DNA of 64,000 nt from Burkholderia sp. WAC0059 (lineage in GTDB: Bacteria; Pseudomonadota; Gammaproteobacteria; Burkholderiales; Burkholderiaceae). The position numbers were made by a program, and so were the translations under genes. Below are positions 39,354 to 48,784 of this stretch, in pieces. Within the stretch, counting starts at the first letter, position 1, and each line of letters begins with the position of its first letter. Where the stretch lies: assembly GCF_002870125.1 (NCBI RefSeq), contig NZ_PNEO01000023.1:28225-92224 (forward strand). The letters are read 5' to 3'. A model generated the notes under the pieces. The model was not told where the DNA came from. It made no database searches and saw only the letters and a program-made list of their open reading frames with translations.

Positions 39354-40679
39354 TTGAATTCGTATGGCAAAACCCCGGCATGCAGCACGTGTCCGCCAGC
39401 CGCGCGAACCGGTAGCCAGACAGCGCCCGGCCTCAAAAAAACAGCGGTGCAACCCGCCTCCGCTCATGTCGAACCGGCAAGCATCCGTCCCGTTACCGAT
39501 CACATTCACGTGAAAGCCGCTGCACCGCCAACCGTTCCGTCCCGCGCCGGCACGCCGCCGTTGCGCGTCAGCCTCGTCTGCAACACGGCGTGGGCGATCC
39601 ACACCTATCGCCACGGGCTGCTGCGCGCGCTGAACGCCGCCGGGGCCGAGGTCACGGTCATCGCGCCACGCGACCGTACGTTCGAGCCGCTCGCCGCAAT
39701 GGGCTGCCGCTGCATCGACCTGCCCGTCGCCTCGAAAGGCACGAACCCGCTCGACGACCTGCGCACGCTCCGGGCGCTCTATCGCCACTATCGCGCCATC
39801 CAGCCTCACGTCGTGTTCCATTACACGATCAAGCCGAACATCTACGGATCGATTGCGGCTGCGCTCGCGCGCGTGCCGTCGGTCGCCGTCACGACCGGGC
39901 TCGGCTACGTATTCATCCAGAAGAGCCGCGCGGCGCAGGTCGCAAAGCGTCTTTATCGATTCGCGTTCCGCTTTCCGCGCGAAGTCTGGTTTCTGAACCG
40001 CGACGACGAAGCAGCCTTCGCCAGCGAACGCCTGCTCGCGCATCCCGAGCGCGCGCGGCTGTTGCACGGCGAAGGCGTGGACCTCGGGCAATTCGCGTAC
40101 ACGCCGCTACCCGAGCGCGAGGAGTTCTCTTTCGTGCTGATCGGCCGCCTGCTCTGGGACAAAGGCGTCGGCGAATACGTCGAGGCCGCGCGCCGGCTGC
40201 GCACGCGCTACCCGCACGCGCGCTTTCGCCTGCTCGGCCCCGTGGGCGCGGACAACCCGAGCGCGATTTCCCGCGACGAGGTGGCTGCCTGGGAGCGCGA
40301 GGGCGTCATCGACTATCTGGGAGAAACGCAGGACGTGAGGCCGTTCATCGCCGACGCCGACTGCGTGGTGCTGCCGTCCTACCGCGAGGGCGTGCCGCGC
40401 ACGCTCATGGAAGCCTGCGCGATGGGCCGCCCCGTCGTCGCGACCGACGTGCCCGGCTGCCGCGAGGTGGTCGAACACGGCTCGAACGGGCTGCTCTGCG
40501 AGGCGCGCAGTGCCGATTCCCTGGAAAAAAGCCTTGCGCAGATGCTCGAAACGGATGCCGCGGAGCGCCGGGAAATGGGCGAGCGCGGCCGCCGGAAAGT
40601 CGCGGCGGAATTCGACGAATACAATGTGATACAACGTTATCGGGAACTCATCCGCGAGCTCGCCGGCCTGACGTTCTGA
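39354..40679 (+). CDS. Family 4 glycosyltransferase
   Basis: A GT-B glycosyltransferase. The conserved part begins near residue 68 (LRVSLVCNTAWAIHTYRHG) and ends with the C-terminal GT4 signature LPSYREGVPRTLMEACAMG, the E-x7-E region. The first ~67 residues are unconserved. The TTG at 39354 is the longest start, and the true start may be one of the internal GTGs (for example 39447). A TAAAAT at 39322-39327 could be a -10 box. It lies upstream of galE and the wbpV/L/M-like genes and probably extends the O-unit; the donor sugar is unknown. Confidence 0.85.
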   Translation: MNSYGKTPACSTCPPAARTGSQTAPGLKKTAVQPASAHVEPASIRPVTDHIHVKAAAPPTVPSRAGTPPLRVSLVCNTAWAIHTYRHGLLRALNAAGAEVTVIAPRDRTFEPLAAMGCRCIDLPVASKGTNPLDDLRTLRALYRHYRAIQPHVVFHYTIKPNIYGSIAAALARVPSVAVTTGLGYVFIQKSRAAQVAKRLYRFAFRFPREVWFLNRDDEAAFASERLLAHPERARLLHGEGVDLGQFAYTPLPEREEFSFVLIGRLLWDKGVGEYVEAARRLRTRYPHARFRLLGPVGADNPSAISRDEVAAWEREGVIDYLGETQDVRPFIADADCVVLPSYREGVPRTLMEACAMGRPVVATDVPGCREVVEHGSNGLLCEARSADSLEKSLAQMLETDAAERREMGERGRRKVAAEFDEYNVIQRYRELIRELAGLTF

Positions 40680-40721
40680 CCCAAACCCCGTTTGCACCAC
40701 CAGAATACAGGACTCGACATC

Positions 40722-41753
40722 ATGACTGCGACGCCCCCGAAAGGCACGATCCTCGTCACCGGCGGTGCCGGCTACATTGGTTCGCATACCTGTGTAGAAC
40801 TGCTCGGCGGCGGCTACGACGTCGTCGTCGTCGACAACCTCTCGAACAGCAGCCGTGCCTCGCTCGATCGCGTCGTGCAGATCGCCGGCAAACCCGTCGC
40901 CTTCCATGAGATCGACGTGCGCGACGCCGCCGCGCTGCAACGCGTCTTCGACGCGCATCCGATTACCGGTGCGATCCATTTCGCGGCGCTCAAGGCTGTC
41001 GGGGAATCGGTCGCGAAGCCCCTCGAGTACTACCGCAACAATCTGGACGGCCTGCTCACGCTGCTCGAAACCATGCGCGCGCGCGGCGCCCGGCAGTTCG
41101 TCTTCAGCTCGTCGGCCACCGTCTACGGCGTGCCAAAAAGCTCGCCCATCGACGAGTCGTTCCCGCTCTCGGCCACGAACCCCTATGGTCAGACGAAACT
41201 GATGTCCGAGCAGATCCTGCGCGACCTCGAAACGGCCGATCCCGCCTGGCGCATCGCGATCCTGCGCTACTTCAACCCGGTCGGGGCGCACGAAAGCGGG
41301 CTGATCGGCGAGGACCCGGCCGGCATCCCGAACAATCTGATGCCCTACGTCGCGCAGGTCGCCGTGGGCAAGCTCGAAAAACTGCGCGTGTTCGGCGGCG
41401 ATTACGACACGCCGGACGGCACCGGCGTGCGCGACTACATCCACGTGGTCGACCTCGCGCGCGGACATCTCGCGGCGCTCGACGCGCTCGTCGCGCACGA
41501 TGCCGGGCTCACGGTGAATCTGGGCACGGGACGCGGCTACAGCGTGCTGGAAGTGATTCGCGCGTTCGAGACGGCTTCGGGACGCAAGGTGCCCCACGAG
41601 ATCGTCGCCAGACGGGCCGGCGACGTGGCGCAGTGCTATGCGAATCCGGCTGCTGCAGAAAAGCTGCTCGGGTGGCAAGCGCAATTCGGCATCGAGCGGA
41701 TGTGCGCCGATCACTGGCGGTGGCAGGAGAGGAATCCGGGGGGGTTTGAATGA
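40722..41753 (+). CDS. galE: UDP-glucose 4-epimerase
   Basis: A 343-residue extended SDR that interconverts UDP-glucose and UDP-galactose (and often the N-acetyl forms). The NAD motif TGGAGYIGSHT, the catalytic SSSATVYG and YGQTK (YxxxK), and the substrate-region LRYFNPVGAHESGLIGEDP match GalE closely. It supplies hexose nucleotides for the polysaccharide genes around it. The start is the ATG at 40722; the gene lies 42 nt after the GT4 gene. Confidence 0.95.
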   Translation: MTATPPKGTILVTGGAGYIGSHTCVELLGGGYDVVVVDNLSNSSRASLDRVVQIAGKPVAFHEIDVRDAAALQRVFDAHPITGAIHFAALKAVGESVAKPLEYYRNNLDGLLTLLETMRARGARQFVFSSSATVYGVPKSSPIDESFPLSATNPYGQTKLMSEQILRDLETADPAWRIAILRYFNPVGAHESGLIGEDPAGIPNNLMPYVAQVAVGKLEKLRVFGGDYDTPDGTGVRDYIHVVDLARGHLAALDALVAHDAGLTVNLGTGRGYSVLEVIRAFETASGRKVPHEIVARRAGDVAQCYANPAAAEKLLGWQAQFGIERMCADHWRWQERNPGGFE

Positions 41754-41793
41754 TCCAGGCCTCGAGCCCGACACGCTCGTCACCGAAGCAGCC

Positions 41794-42771
41794 ATGAGCA
41801 AGATACTCGTTACTGGTGCGAACGGCTTTGTCGGCCAGGCGCTATGCCGCCTGCTGATTGCCCGCGGCCATGCGGTAACCGCGTTGGTGCGCACGCCGGG
41901 CGGCTGTGTCGACGGCGTCGTCGAATGGGTCGACACGTCCGAAGATTATGCCCGCGTCGCGGATACGTGGCCGGCCACCCTGCGGCCAGACTGCATCGTG
42001 CATCTGGCTGCGCGCGTGCACGTCATGCGCGACAACGCAGTCGGGCCAGACGCTGCGTTTCATCGGACGAACGTCGACGGCACGCTGCGTGTCGCGCGCG
42101 CCGCGTTGCAGCACGGCGTGAGCCGCTTTGTGTTCGCGAGCAGTATCAAAGCCGTGGCGGACACCGATCACGGTCATCCGCTCAACGAACAGGACACGCC
42201 ACAGCCTCAGGACGCGTATGGTCGCTCGAAGCTCGCGGCAGAACGCTCGCTGTGGCAGTTGCACGCAACGACCGGACTCGACGTGACTATCGTGCGGCCG
42301 CCTCTCGTGTACGGTCCTCACGTACGTGCGAACTTCCTGCGGATGCTCGACGCCGTACACCGTGGGCTTCCGCTGCCGCTCGGCGCGGTCACGGCCCAGC
42401 GCAGCATGGTGTATATCGACAATCTCGCCGATGCGCTGTCGCATTGCGCGATCGATCCGCGTGCCGCGAACCAATGCTTCCATGTCGCCGACGACCACTC
42501 GCCGACCGTGTCTGAGTTGTTGACCGCCGTTGGTGCTGCACTCGGCCGGCCCGCGCGTCTGATTCCGGTACCTGCGGCATGGCTGCGCACGCTCGCACTG
42601 ATCGCGGGAAAAACTAAACAGATCGACCGGCTGACCGGCAACCTGCGAGTCGACACCGCCCATCTGCGGCGACAACTCGATTGGCGTGCCCCCATTGCGT
42701 TTGCGGACGGACTGCGCGAAACCGCGCGCTGGTATTCTGGGCGCTGGCAGCAGCCCGTCCCTTCACGTTGA
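41794..42771 (+). CDS. wbpV: NAD-dependent epimerase/reductase, WbpV-like
   Basis: A 325-residue SDR with ILVTGANGFVGQALCRLL at the N-terminus, FASSIKAVAD and the YGRSK active-site motif. Proteins of this type next to wbpL and wbpM homologues reduce UDP-4-keto-6-deoxy-N-acetylglucosamine to UDP-N-acetyl-quinovosamine or UDP-N-acetyl-fucosamine. The start at 41794 follows galE by 40 nt and overlaps no other gene. The assignment rests mainly on gene order wbpV-wbpL-wbpM, and the configuration of the product is uncertain. Confidence 0.8.
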   Translation: MSKILVTGANGFVGQALCRLLIARGHAVTALVRTPGGCVDGVVEWVDTSEDYARVADTWPATLRPDCIVHLAARVHVMRDNAVGPDAAFHRTNVDGTLRVARAALQHGVSRFVFASSIKAVADTDHGHPLNEQDTPQPQDAYGRSKLAAERSLWQLHATTGLDVTIVRPPLVYGPHVRANFLRMLDAVHRGLPLPLGAVTAQRSMVYIDNLADALSHCAIDPRAANQCFHVADDHSPTVSELLTAVGAALGRPARLIPVPAAWLRTLALIAGKTKQIDRLTGNLRVDTAHLRRQLDWRAPIAFADGLRETARWYSGRWQQPVPSR

Positions 42772-42778
42772 ATCGCCG

Positions 42779-43849
42779 ATGTTGACTCACCTGCCCGCCA
42801 TCGCCGCACTGCCGTTCAGATACATCGCCGGACTGTGCGCGGTTGCAACCGCGCTCGTCTGCGCTTTGATCCTTGTGACGTTGCTGAAGACAGGCCTCGC
42901 ATGGCGACTCGCAACCGATGTCCCAAACCACCGCTCGCTACACGCGCGGCCGACGCCGCGCGTCGGGGGCTGGGGCATCGTGCCCGCCACGTCGCTTGCG
43001 ATCGCACTCGTCGCGCCGTCGCTTTGGCTCGTTGCAGCAGGCATGCTCGTGCTCGCCGCGGTGTCGCAGATCGACGACCGTCGAGGACTACCTGCCCGTG
43101 TACGTTTCGCCGTGCACCTGGCCGCAGTCGTGACGCTTGTGGTCTCGTATCCGGTCCCCGCGCCGTGGTGGGTACTCGGACTCGTCGCGTTCCTGATGCT
43201 GTGGCTCGTGAATCTGTACAACTTCATGGACGGCGCGAACGGCCTTGCTGGCGGCATGGCGCTGTTCGGCTTCAGCGCATACGCGGTCGCCGCCCTGCAT
43301 ACCGCCCGGCCGATCCCGGACCTGGGCTACGCAAGCGCGGCTGCCGCCGCCGCGGCCGCTGGGTTCCTCATATTCAATTTCAAACCGGCATACGTCTTTC
43401 TTGGTGATGCCGGATCGATCCCGCTCGGCTTTCTCGCCGGTGCGCTGGGTTACTGGGGCTGGCACGGCAACGCCTGGCCAGTATGGTTCCCCGCATTCGT
43501 GTTCGCACCGTTCATCGCTGACGCTTCGGTCACGCTCGCGAAACGCCTGCTGCGCGGAGAAAAGTTCTGGCAAGCGCACCGCGAACATTATTACCAGCGG
43601 ATGATCCGGTCCGGCATGAGCCACGTAGAAACTGCGCTGACGTGGTATGTGGTAATGCTTATGGGCGTAATGGTCTCCCTTTGGACGCTGGATCGCTCGC
43701 GCACCGTACAATGGGGCATAGTTGCAGCATGGAGCGCTGCGCTCGTCCTGATGGGCATAGCGGTTGACCGGCGATGGAATCGATTTCAACCATCCTCACC
43801 CAACGATCAAGCAGACAACAGGCAATTCAAGGCTGATGCGGATGTTTAG
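42779..43849 (+). CDS. wbpL: Undecaprenyl-phosphate sugar-1-phosphate transferase (WbpL/WecA family)
   Basis: A 356-residue integral membrane glycosyl-1-phosphate transferase that starts the O-unit on undecaprenyl phosphate. About 10-11 hydrophobic segments are visible. The family motifs are the DDR-type region QIDDRRGLP, NLYNFMDGANGLAGG, the catalytic AYVFLGDAGSIPLGF and the C-terminal HREHYYQRMI. The likely donor is UDP-QuiNAc or UDP-FucNAc made by the flanking wbpM/wbpV-like enzymes. It starts 7 nt after wbpV and overlaps the next gene by 14 nt. Confidence 0.9.
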   Translation: MLTHLPAIAALPFRYIAGLCAVATALVCALILVTLLKTGLAWRLATDVPNHRSLHARPTPRVGGWGIVPATSLAIALVAPSLWLVAAGMLVLAAVSQIDDRRGLPARVRFAVHLAAVVTLVVSYPVPAPWWVLGLVAFLMLWLVNLYNFMDGANGLAGGMALFGFSAYAVAALHTARPIPDLGYASAAAAAAAAGFLIFNFKPAYVFLGDAGSIPLGFLAGALGYWGWHGNAWPVWFPAFVFAPFIADASVTLAKRLLRGEKFWQAHREHYYQRMIRSGMSHVETALTWYVVMLMGVMVSLWTLDRSRTVQWGIVAAWSAALVLMGIAVDRRWNRFQPSSPNDQADNRQFKADADV

Positions 43850-45770
43850 AAATAAATCCACCTGGCTATCCATCAGTGCATTAATGTTCGACATCTGCGC
43901 TGCGGCGGCTGCGTGGCTGATCGCTTACGTCATCCGCTTCAACGCGGCCGTTCCCGCCGAGTTCTGGGAAAGTGGACTGAAAGCGCTCGCATGGGTACTG
44001 CCGATCTACGCCGTGATGTTCCGCGTATTCGGCCTGTATCGCGGCATGTGGGTGTTCGCGAGCTTGCCCGACCTGTTGCGTATTTCGAAGGCTGTCGTAT
44101 CCGGCGCGCTGGTCGCGATGGTCGCCGCGGTGATGGTGCAGCCGGCGCCGGTCGTGCCGCGCTCGGTGCTCATCGTATCGCCGTTGCTGCTGTTTCTCGC
44201 GATGGGCGGCTCACGGGCAGCGTATCGGGCAGCCAAGGAGTTCTACCTGTACGGCGGTCTCGTCGGCCAGGGCAAGCCTGTAATCGTGCTTGGCGCGGGC
44301 GGCGCGGGCGCAAGCCTCGCTCGCGAGTTGTCGCGCTCCGGCGAATGGCGTCTTGTCGGCCTGCTCGATGACGACCCAGCCAAGCAGGGCCGTGAACTGT
44401 ACGGCTACAAAGTGTACGGGCCGATCAGCGAGCTCGAGCACTGGGCGCAGCAACTCAGGTGCGATAGCGCGATCATCGCAATTCCGTCGGCAAGCGTCGA
44501 AACGCGCCGGCACGCCGCAACGATCTGTGTGCGAGCCGGCGTGAAAGCGCTAATGCTGCCCTCGCTCGTCGATCTTGCCCAGGGGCAGGGATTCCTGTCC
44601 CAGATCCGCCATATAGACCTCGAAGACCTGCTCGGCCGTGACATAGTGAGGATCGATACCAATCACGTCGAGAAGCTGCTGCGTGATCGCGTCGTGATGG
44701 TGACCGGCGCGGGCGGCTCGATCGGCTCCGAGCTGTGCCGGCAAATCATGCGTTTCGCGCCTGCGCAGCTAATCGTGGTCGACCAGTCGGAATACGCCAT
44801 GTATACGCTGACCGAGGAAATGCGCGAGCGCTTTCCTGAGCAGGCGCTCGTCGCGATCGTGGGAGACGTGAAAGACACGTTGCTGATCGACCAGGTAATC
44901 GCACGGCATACGCCGTATATCCTGTTTCATGCAGCCGCATACAAGCACGTGCCGCTAATGGAGGAAGGCAATACGTGGCAGGCGATTCGCAACAACGTGC
45001 TCGGCACGTATCGCGTTAGCCAGGCCGCAATAAAGCACGGAGTGAGACGCTTCGTACTGATCTCGACCGACAAGGCGGTGAATCCGACGAACGTGATGGG
45101 GGCAAGCAAGCGCCTTGCCGAGATGGTATGTCAGGCATTCCAGCGCGAAAGCCGGCAGACGCGGTTCGAGACCGTACGCTTCGGCAACGTGCTCGGCAGC
45201 GCGGGCAGCGTGATCCCGAAGTTCCAGCAGCAGATCGCGAAAGGCGGCCCCGTGACAGTGACCCATCCGGAAATCACGCGATTTTTCATGACGATTCCGG
45301 AAGCGGCGCAATTGGTGTTGCAGGCGTCGAGCATGGGGAACGGCGGCGAGATTTTCATTCTCGACATGGGCGAGCCGGTGAAGATCGTCGATCTGGCGCA
45401 GGACTTAATCCGGCTTTACGGGTGCAGCGAAGAGCAGATACAGATTGTTTTCACCGGGCTTCGGCCGGGAGAAAAACTCTACGAAGAACTGCTTGCAGAT
45501 GACGAAACGACCACCCGAACCCTACATCCTAAATTGCGGGTGGCCAACGCACGCGAGGCCTCTGGGAGACTGTTGGAGGAGGTACTGCCCTGGTTGACGC
45601 AGCGACGCATCCCGTCCGACGACGAAGTACGACGAGACTTGCACAGGTGGGTGCCCGAATATCAGGCAATGCTCAAGACGGAGTTGAAAAGCGTGCCCGA
45701 CCTGCCCAATACGTCGCCCTCGAATGCCTCAAGCCACATCGCTCACGACCATATCAAAACAGGCATATGA
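43836..45770 (+). CDS. wbpM: UDP-N-acetylglucosamine 4,6-dehydratase, membrane type (WbpM/CapD)
   Basis: A 644-residue protein. Four N-terminal transmembrane helices (about 10-125) are followed by a first nucleotide-binding domain (VIVLGAGGAGASLA) and a C-terminal SDR dehydratase domain with TGAGGSIG (290-297), STDKAVNPTN and a Met-x3-Lys active site (M421GASK425). Methionine in place of tyrosine is the WbpM/FlaA1 hallmark. It makes UDP-4-keto-6-deoxy-GlcNAc, the substrate of the WbpV-like enzyme. The start (ATG 43836, or 43842) lies inside the end of wbpL. It overlaps the following GT2 gene by 4 nt. Confidence 0.92.
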   Translation: MRMFRNKSTWLSISALMFDICAAAAAWLIAYVIRFNAAVPAEFWESGLKALAWVLPIYAVMFRVFGLYRGMWVFASLPDLLRISKAVVSGALVAMVAAVMVQPAPVVPRSVLIVSPLLLFLAMGGSRAAYRAAKEFYLYGGLVGQGKPVIVLGAGGAGASLARELSRSGEWRLVGLLDDDPAKQGRELYGYKVYGPISELEHWAQQLRCDSAIIAIPSASVETRRHAATICVRAGVKALMLPSLVDLAQGQGFLSQIRHIDLEDLLGRDIVRIDTNHVEKLLRDRVVMVTGAGGSIGSELCRQIMRFAPAQLIVVDQSEYAMYTLTEEMRERFPEQALVAIVGDVKDTLLIDQVIARHTPYILFHAAAYKHVPLMEEGNTWQAIRNNVLGTYRVSQAAIKHGVRRFVLISTDKAVNPTNVMGASKRLAEMVCQAFQRESRQTRFETVRFGNVLGSAGSVIPKFQQQIAKGGPVTVTHPEITRFFMTIPEAAQLVLQASSMGNGGEIFILDMGEPVKIVDLAQDLIRLYGCSEEQIQIVFTGLRPGEKLYEELLADDETTTRTLHPKLRVANAREASGRLLEEVLPWLTQRRIPSDDEVRRDLHRWVPEYQAMLKTELKSVPDLPNTSPSNASSHIAHDHIKTGI

Positions 45771-46600
45771 GCAGCCCAGACGTACAGGGGGCCGACCATG
45801 ACGTGCTTTCCGTCTCCATCGTTGTTTACAGATCCGACCCAGCCCAACTTTCACGCACGCTATCCAGCCTGCGTGATGCATTGTCTGCGCAGCGCAGGCC
45901 TTCATGTTCGCTGTATCTAATCGATAACGGTGGACTTCCCGACGTACGGGAAACGCTCGATAGCTTGAAGAACAACGGTGTCAAATGCACAATCCTGTCC
46001 GGTCAGGGAAATATCGGATATGGGCGAGGCCATAACCTGGCCATCGAACACATATCAAGTCGCTACCATCTCGTCCTAAACCCTGATATCGACTTGGCCC
46101 AGGACGCGCTCGACGTTGCGCTCGACACACTGGAAACCTACCCGGAAATCGGACTGCTGACTCCGAGAGTCGACGACTACAGCGGACATATGCAATACCT
46201 CTGCCGCCGGTATCCTACGGTGGTCGATTTACTCGTGCGCGGTTTCGCACCATCCCGGATCCGCCGCATATTTGCCGAGCGCCTTGCCCGCTACGAAATG
46301 CGTGACCGCATTGACGAACATGAAATGCTCTGGGACCCACCGATCGCAAGTGGATGTTTCATGCTGTTTCGGACGAGCAAGCTACGTCGCATCAAGGGCT
46401 TCGATCCTCGATACTTTTTGTATTTCGAAGATTACGACCTGAGTCTCCGAATGCATGACGTCGCCCGAATCGCGTACGTGCCGACCGTTCGTGTCCGGCA
46501 TTATGGAGGCGGTGCGGCGCGCAAAGGTTTCGCCCATATTCGAATGTTTGCTGCATCGGCGTTCCGCTTCTACAATCGCTTTGGATGGCGCTGGAGTTAA
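45767..46600 (+). CDS. Family 2 glycosyltransferase (rhamnosyltransferase-like)
   Basis: A 277-residue GT2 enzyme. LSVSIVVYRSDPAQLSRTL at the N-terminus, the DxD-type NPDIDLA, then GCFMLFRTSKLRRIKGFDPR and FLYFEDYDLSLRM are typical of WbbL-like transferases. The ATG at 45767 overlaps the wbpM stop (ATGA), implying coupled expression with the O-unit initiating enzymes. It likely adds the second sugar; donor unknown. Confidence 0.87.
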   Translation: MSSPDVQGADHDVLSVSIVVYRSDPAQLSRTLSSLRDALSAQRRPSCSLYLIDNGGLPDVRETLDSLKNNGVKCTILSGQGNIGYGRGHNLAIEHISSRYHLVLNPDIDLAQDALDVALDTLETYPEIGLLTPRVDDYSGHMQYLCRRYPTVVDLLVRGFAPSRIRRIFAERLARYEMRDRIDEHEMLWDPPIASGCFMLFRTSKLRRIKGFDPRYFLYFEDYDLSLRMHDVARIAYVPTVRVRHYGGGAARKGFAHIRMFAASAFRFYNRFGWRWS

Positions 46601-46667
46601 CGCTCGCTCTCATTCATGATTGAAACAAGGATATCCCCCAAAATCGGCCCCATAGGACACGACCAGG

Positions 46668-47204
46668 ATGCGCGCTCTATTTCTTGACAGAGACGGCGTA
46701 ATCAACGTCGACACCGGATATGTCCATCGGAAGGACGAATTCGAATTTATCCCCGGGATTCTCGAATTAGCGGCATGGGCTAATCAATGTCAATACAAGG
46801 TATTTATAGTTACGAACCAGGCAGGTATTGGTCGGGGTTTTTACACGGAACGAGATTTTTCGAGACTCATGGACTGGGTACTTCAAAAATTCAGAGATGC
46901 GGGCGGGCCTATCGAGAAAGTCTATTTCTGCCCGCATCATCCCGACCATGGCCTTGGGGAATATCGGCAGGCATGCACATGCCGCAAACCGGCCCCCGGT
47001 CTGTTATTGCAGGCCATCCTCGATTACGGAATAGATCCCGGTCAATCGATTCTGGTGGGCGACAAAAAGACGGACATGGAGGCCGGACGTGCGGCAGGCA
47101 TCGGTACGCTATTGTATGTCGGGGACGAGACGGACTATCAGCCTGAAGTCCGGATTGCGTCCCCGCTTGATACGATCCACTATCTCCACCCGGTACAGAA
47201 ATAA
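46668..47204 (+). CDS. gmhB: D-glycero-D-manno-heptose 1,7-bisphosphate 7-phosphatase
   Basis: A 178-residue HAD-superfamily phosphatase. The nucleophile motif is LFLDRDGVIN (Asp7, Asp9), VTNQAGIGRG is motif II, and VGDKKTDMEAG is the acidic motif. The zinc site Cys88, His90, Cys103 and Cys105 (CPHH and CTC) is the GmhB hallmark. It removes the 7-phosphate of heptose bisphosphate. With GmhA, HddA and HddC encoded nearby it completes the set for GDP-D-glycero-alpha-D-manno-heptose. GC is lower than in regions 1-3. Confidence 0.92.
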   Translation: MRALFLDRDGVINVDTGYVHRKDEFEFIPGILELAAWANQCQYKVFIVTNQAGIGRGFYTERDFSRLMDWVLQKFRDAGGPIEKVYFCPHHPDHGLGEYRQACTCRKPAPGLLLQAILDYGIDPGQSILVGDKKTDMEAGRAAGIGTLLYVGDETDYQPEVRIASPLDTIHYLHPVQK

Positions 47205-47275
47205 TCTGTGACTAAACTATTGGCCCTTCTTCGTCAGTCAGAGAACGTGTGGACACGTCAACGGTCGTATCGAGA

Positions 47276-48319
47276 ATGAAAACCGCCCCCTCCGATCGCC
47301 CTCTTTTGACGATCGCAATACCCACATTCAATCGAGCCCAATATCTCGAACTCTGCCTGCGCCAATTCATCCCGGATAAAGCGCTGTTTTCGAACGAAAC
47401 GGTAGAATTGCTCGTCGCGGACAACTGCTCTTGCGACCACACCGGGTCAGTCGTCGACACGTTCCGTCAGCAGGGGCTCGAGATACGCTCTATACGCAAC
47501 GAGACCAACATTGGGTCCGATGCAAACATAGCGATGTGTTTCAACATGGCGCGAGGTCGCTACGTACAGATTCTTGGCGACGACGACCTTTATCTTCCTG
47601 GAAAACTTCAGGAGGTGGTCGAACTGCTCGATAAAAACGAATATGGCGTCGTCTGCCTGAAATCCTACGGATACGAGCGGGATTTCGTCAAAGAATGCCC
47701 TGCCGGCCCAAACGGACAACGTTACTTCAGCAACGTGTTGAACTTCATCAGTGAAGTCGGCCCGCTCATCACATTCGTATCCGCCTGCATCATCAACAAG
47801 GATCTTCAGAAAGAAACCGACGCCAGCAAATTTTGCGGGAGCAATCTCGTTCAGGTCCACCTTGTCATCCTGTCGCTCGTGCGAGCTCGTATCAACGCCT
47901 ACGTCCAGGGCTACACACTCGCATGCAAACGGGCAAATTCGGATGGATATGATTTTTCCGAGGTATTTGTCGAAAAGTTATTTTCAATCCTGAGGTCATA
48001 CGAAGCTCAGGGCTTTCCGCGCTCGGCCACGGATATACTCGGTAACAAGATGCTGGTCAGTTACTACCCCTTCAATTTATTGAGGCAACGCCTCTTGAGG
48101 AAGGGTGATAGCGATGTCACGTTTCGTCGCTTCAAAGCCCAGTTTGGAGGACGAAAGACGTTCTATTTCTTTTGCGCGCCAATCATCCTGTTACCGCGAA
48201 GCCTCGCCGTGCTATGGGGTCTCGGTGCAGCGCTCATCGGACGAGCTTACAACGGCGAATTGCGACGTGGATGGTATTTTGCAATGCATCGACTCTCGAC
48301 GATGAGAAGGCGGTATTGA
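47276..48319 (+). CDS. Family 2 glycosyltransferase (abequosyltransferase-like)
   Basis: A GT2 enzyme of about 347 residues: LLTIAIPTFNRAQYLELCL, VADNCSCDHT, and a DDD motif in VQILGDDDLYLPGKL. The protein resembles RfbV-type transferases that use CDP-3,6-dideoxyhexoses. That fits the CDP-sugar genes 2-7 kb downstream, but the resemblance is by eye. The start may be ATG 47276 or GTG 47249. The C-terminal ~60 residues are hydrophobic/basic and probably membrane-associated. Confidence 0.8.
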   Translation: MKTAPSDRPLLTIAIPTFNRAQYLELCLRQFIPDKALFSNETVELLVADNCSCDHTGSVVDTFRQQGLEIRSIRNETNIGSDANIAMCFNMARGRYVQILGDDDLYLPGKLQEVVELLDKNEYGVVCLKSYGYERDFVKECPAGPNGQRYFSNVLNFISEVGPLITFVSACIINKDLQKETDASKFCGSNLVQVHLVILSLVRARINAYVQGYTLACKRANSDGYDFSEVFVEKLFSILRSYEAQGFPRSATDILGNKMLVSYYPFNLLRQRLLRKGDSDVTFRRFKAQFGGRKTFYFFCAPIILLPRSLAVLWGLGAALIGRAYNGELRRGWYFAMHRLSTMRRRY

Positions 48320-48784
48320 GAGAATCCACTAGCGTACCCGCAGCGCTGGGCGCACGCCGAGAACACCGCCGGTCGCCTGCCCCCCCTTCACCGCCCCTCT
48401 GTGGAAAAGCGCTCGCCGACCGCATCCGGATCGTAATGCAACACGATGCCGGCCGTTAGCCTCCTCATGAGCCGACATACGTTGCACTTCTTTACAATTC
48501 GAAGAATAGCGAGCGCGTCCGCACTACCGGGCACACAGTATAATGATCGCCTTGTTTCTATAGAAATATCCACGTTGCCCTGCAGGCAGTCAGCTCCGGA
48601 CGGCATATAACACGGGAAGCATGGAAGGCAACGGTATACCGCGAAGAATCGAAGCCGTACAATCAGCGGCTGGGCGAGGCGCACGCGCGCTTCGCGCCGA
48701 TCGCGGCCCTAAATCGCAACAACAAGCGCCATCATAGTCGATGCGGACTTTAAATCGACACTAATCAATAGATAGCCAGATTTC
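48320..48784. other. Gap between glycosyltransferase and gmhA, no gene recognised
   Basis: 465 bp with no convincing coding frame. Part of it (about 48630-48720) reads as a gene-like, Arg/Ala-rich plus-strand peptide (YREESKPYNQRLGEAH) that could be an eroded gene remnant, but I cannot name it. The promoter of gmhA should lie in the AT-richer last 70 bp. Confidence 0.35.
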
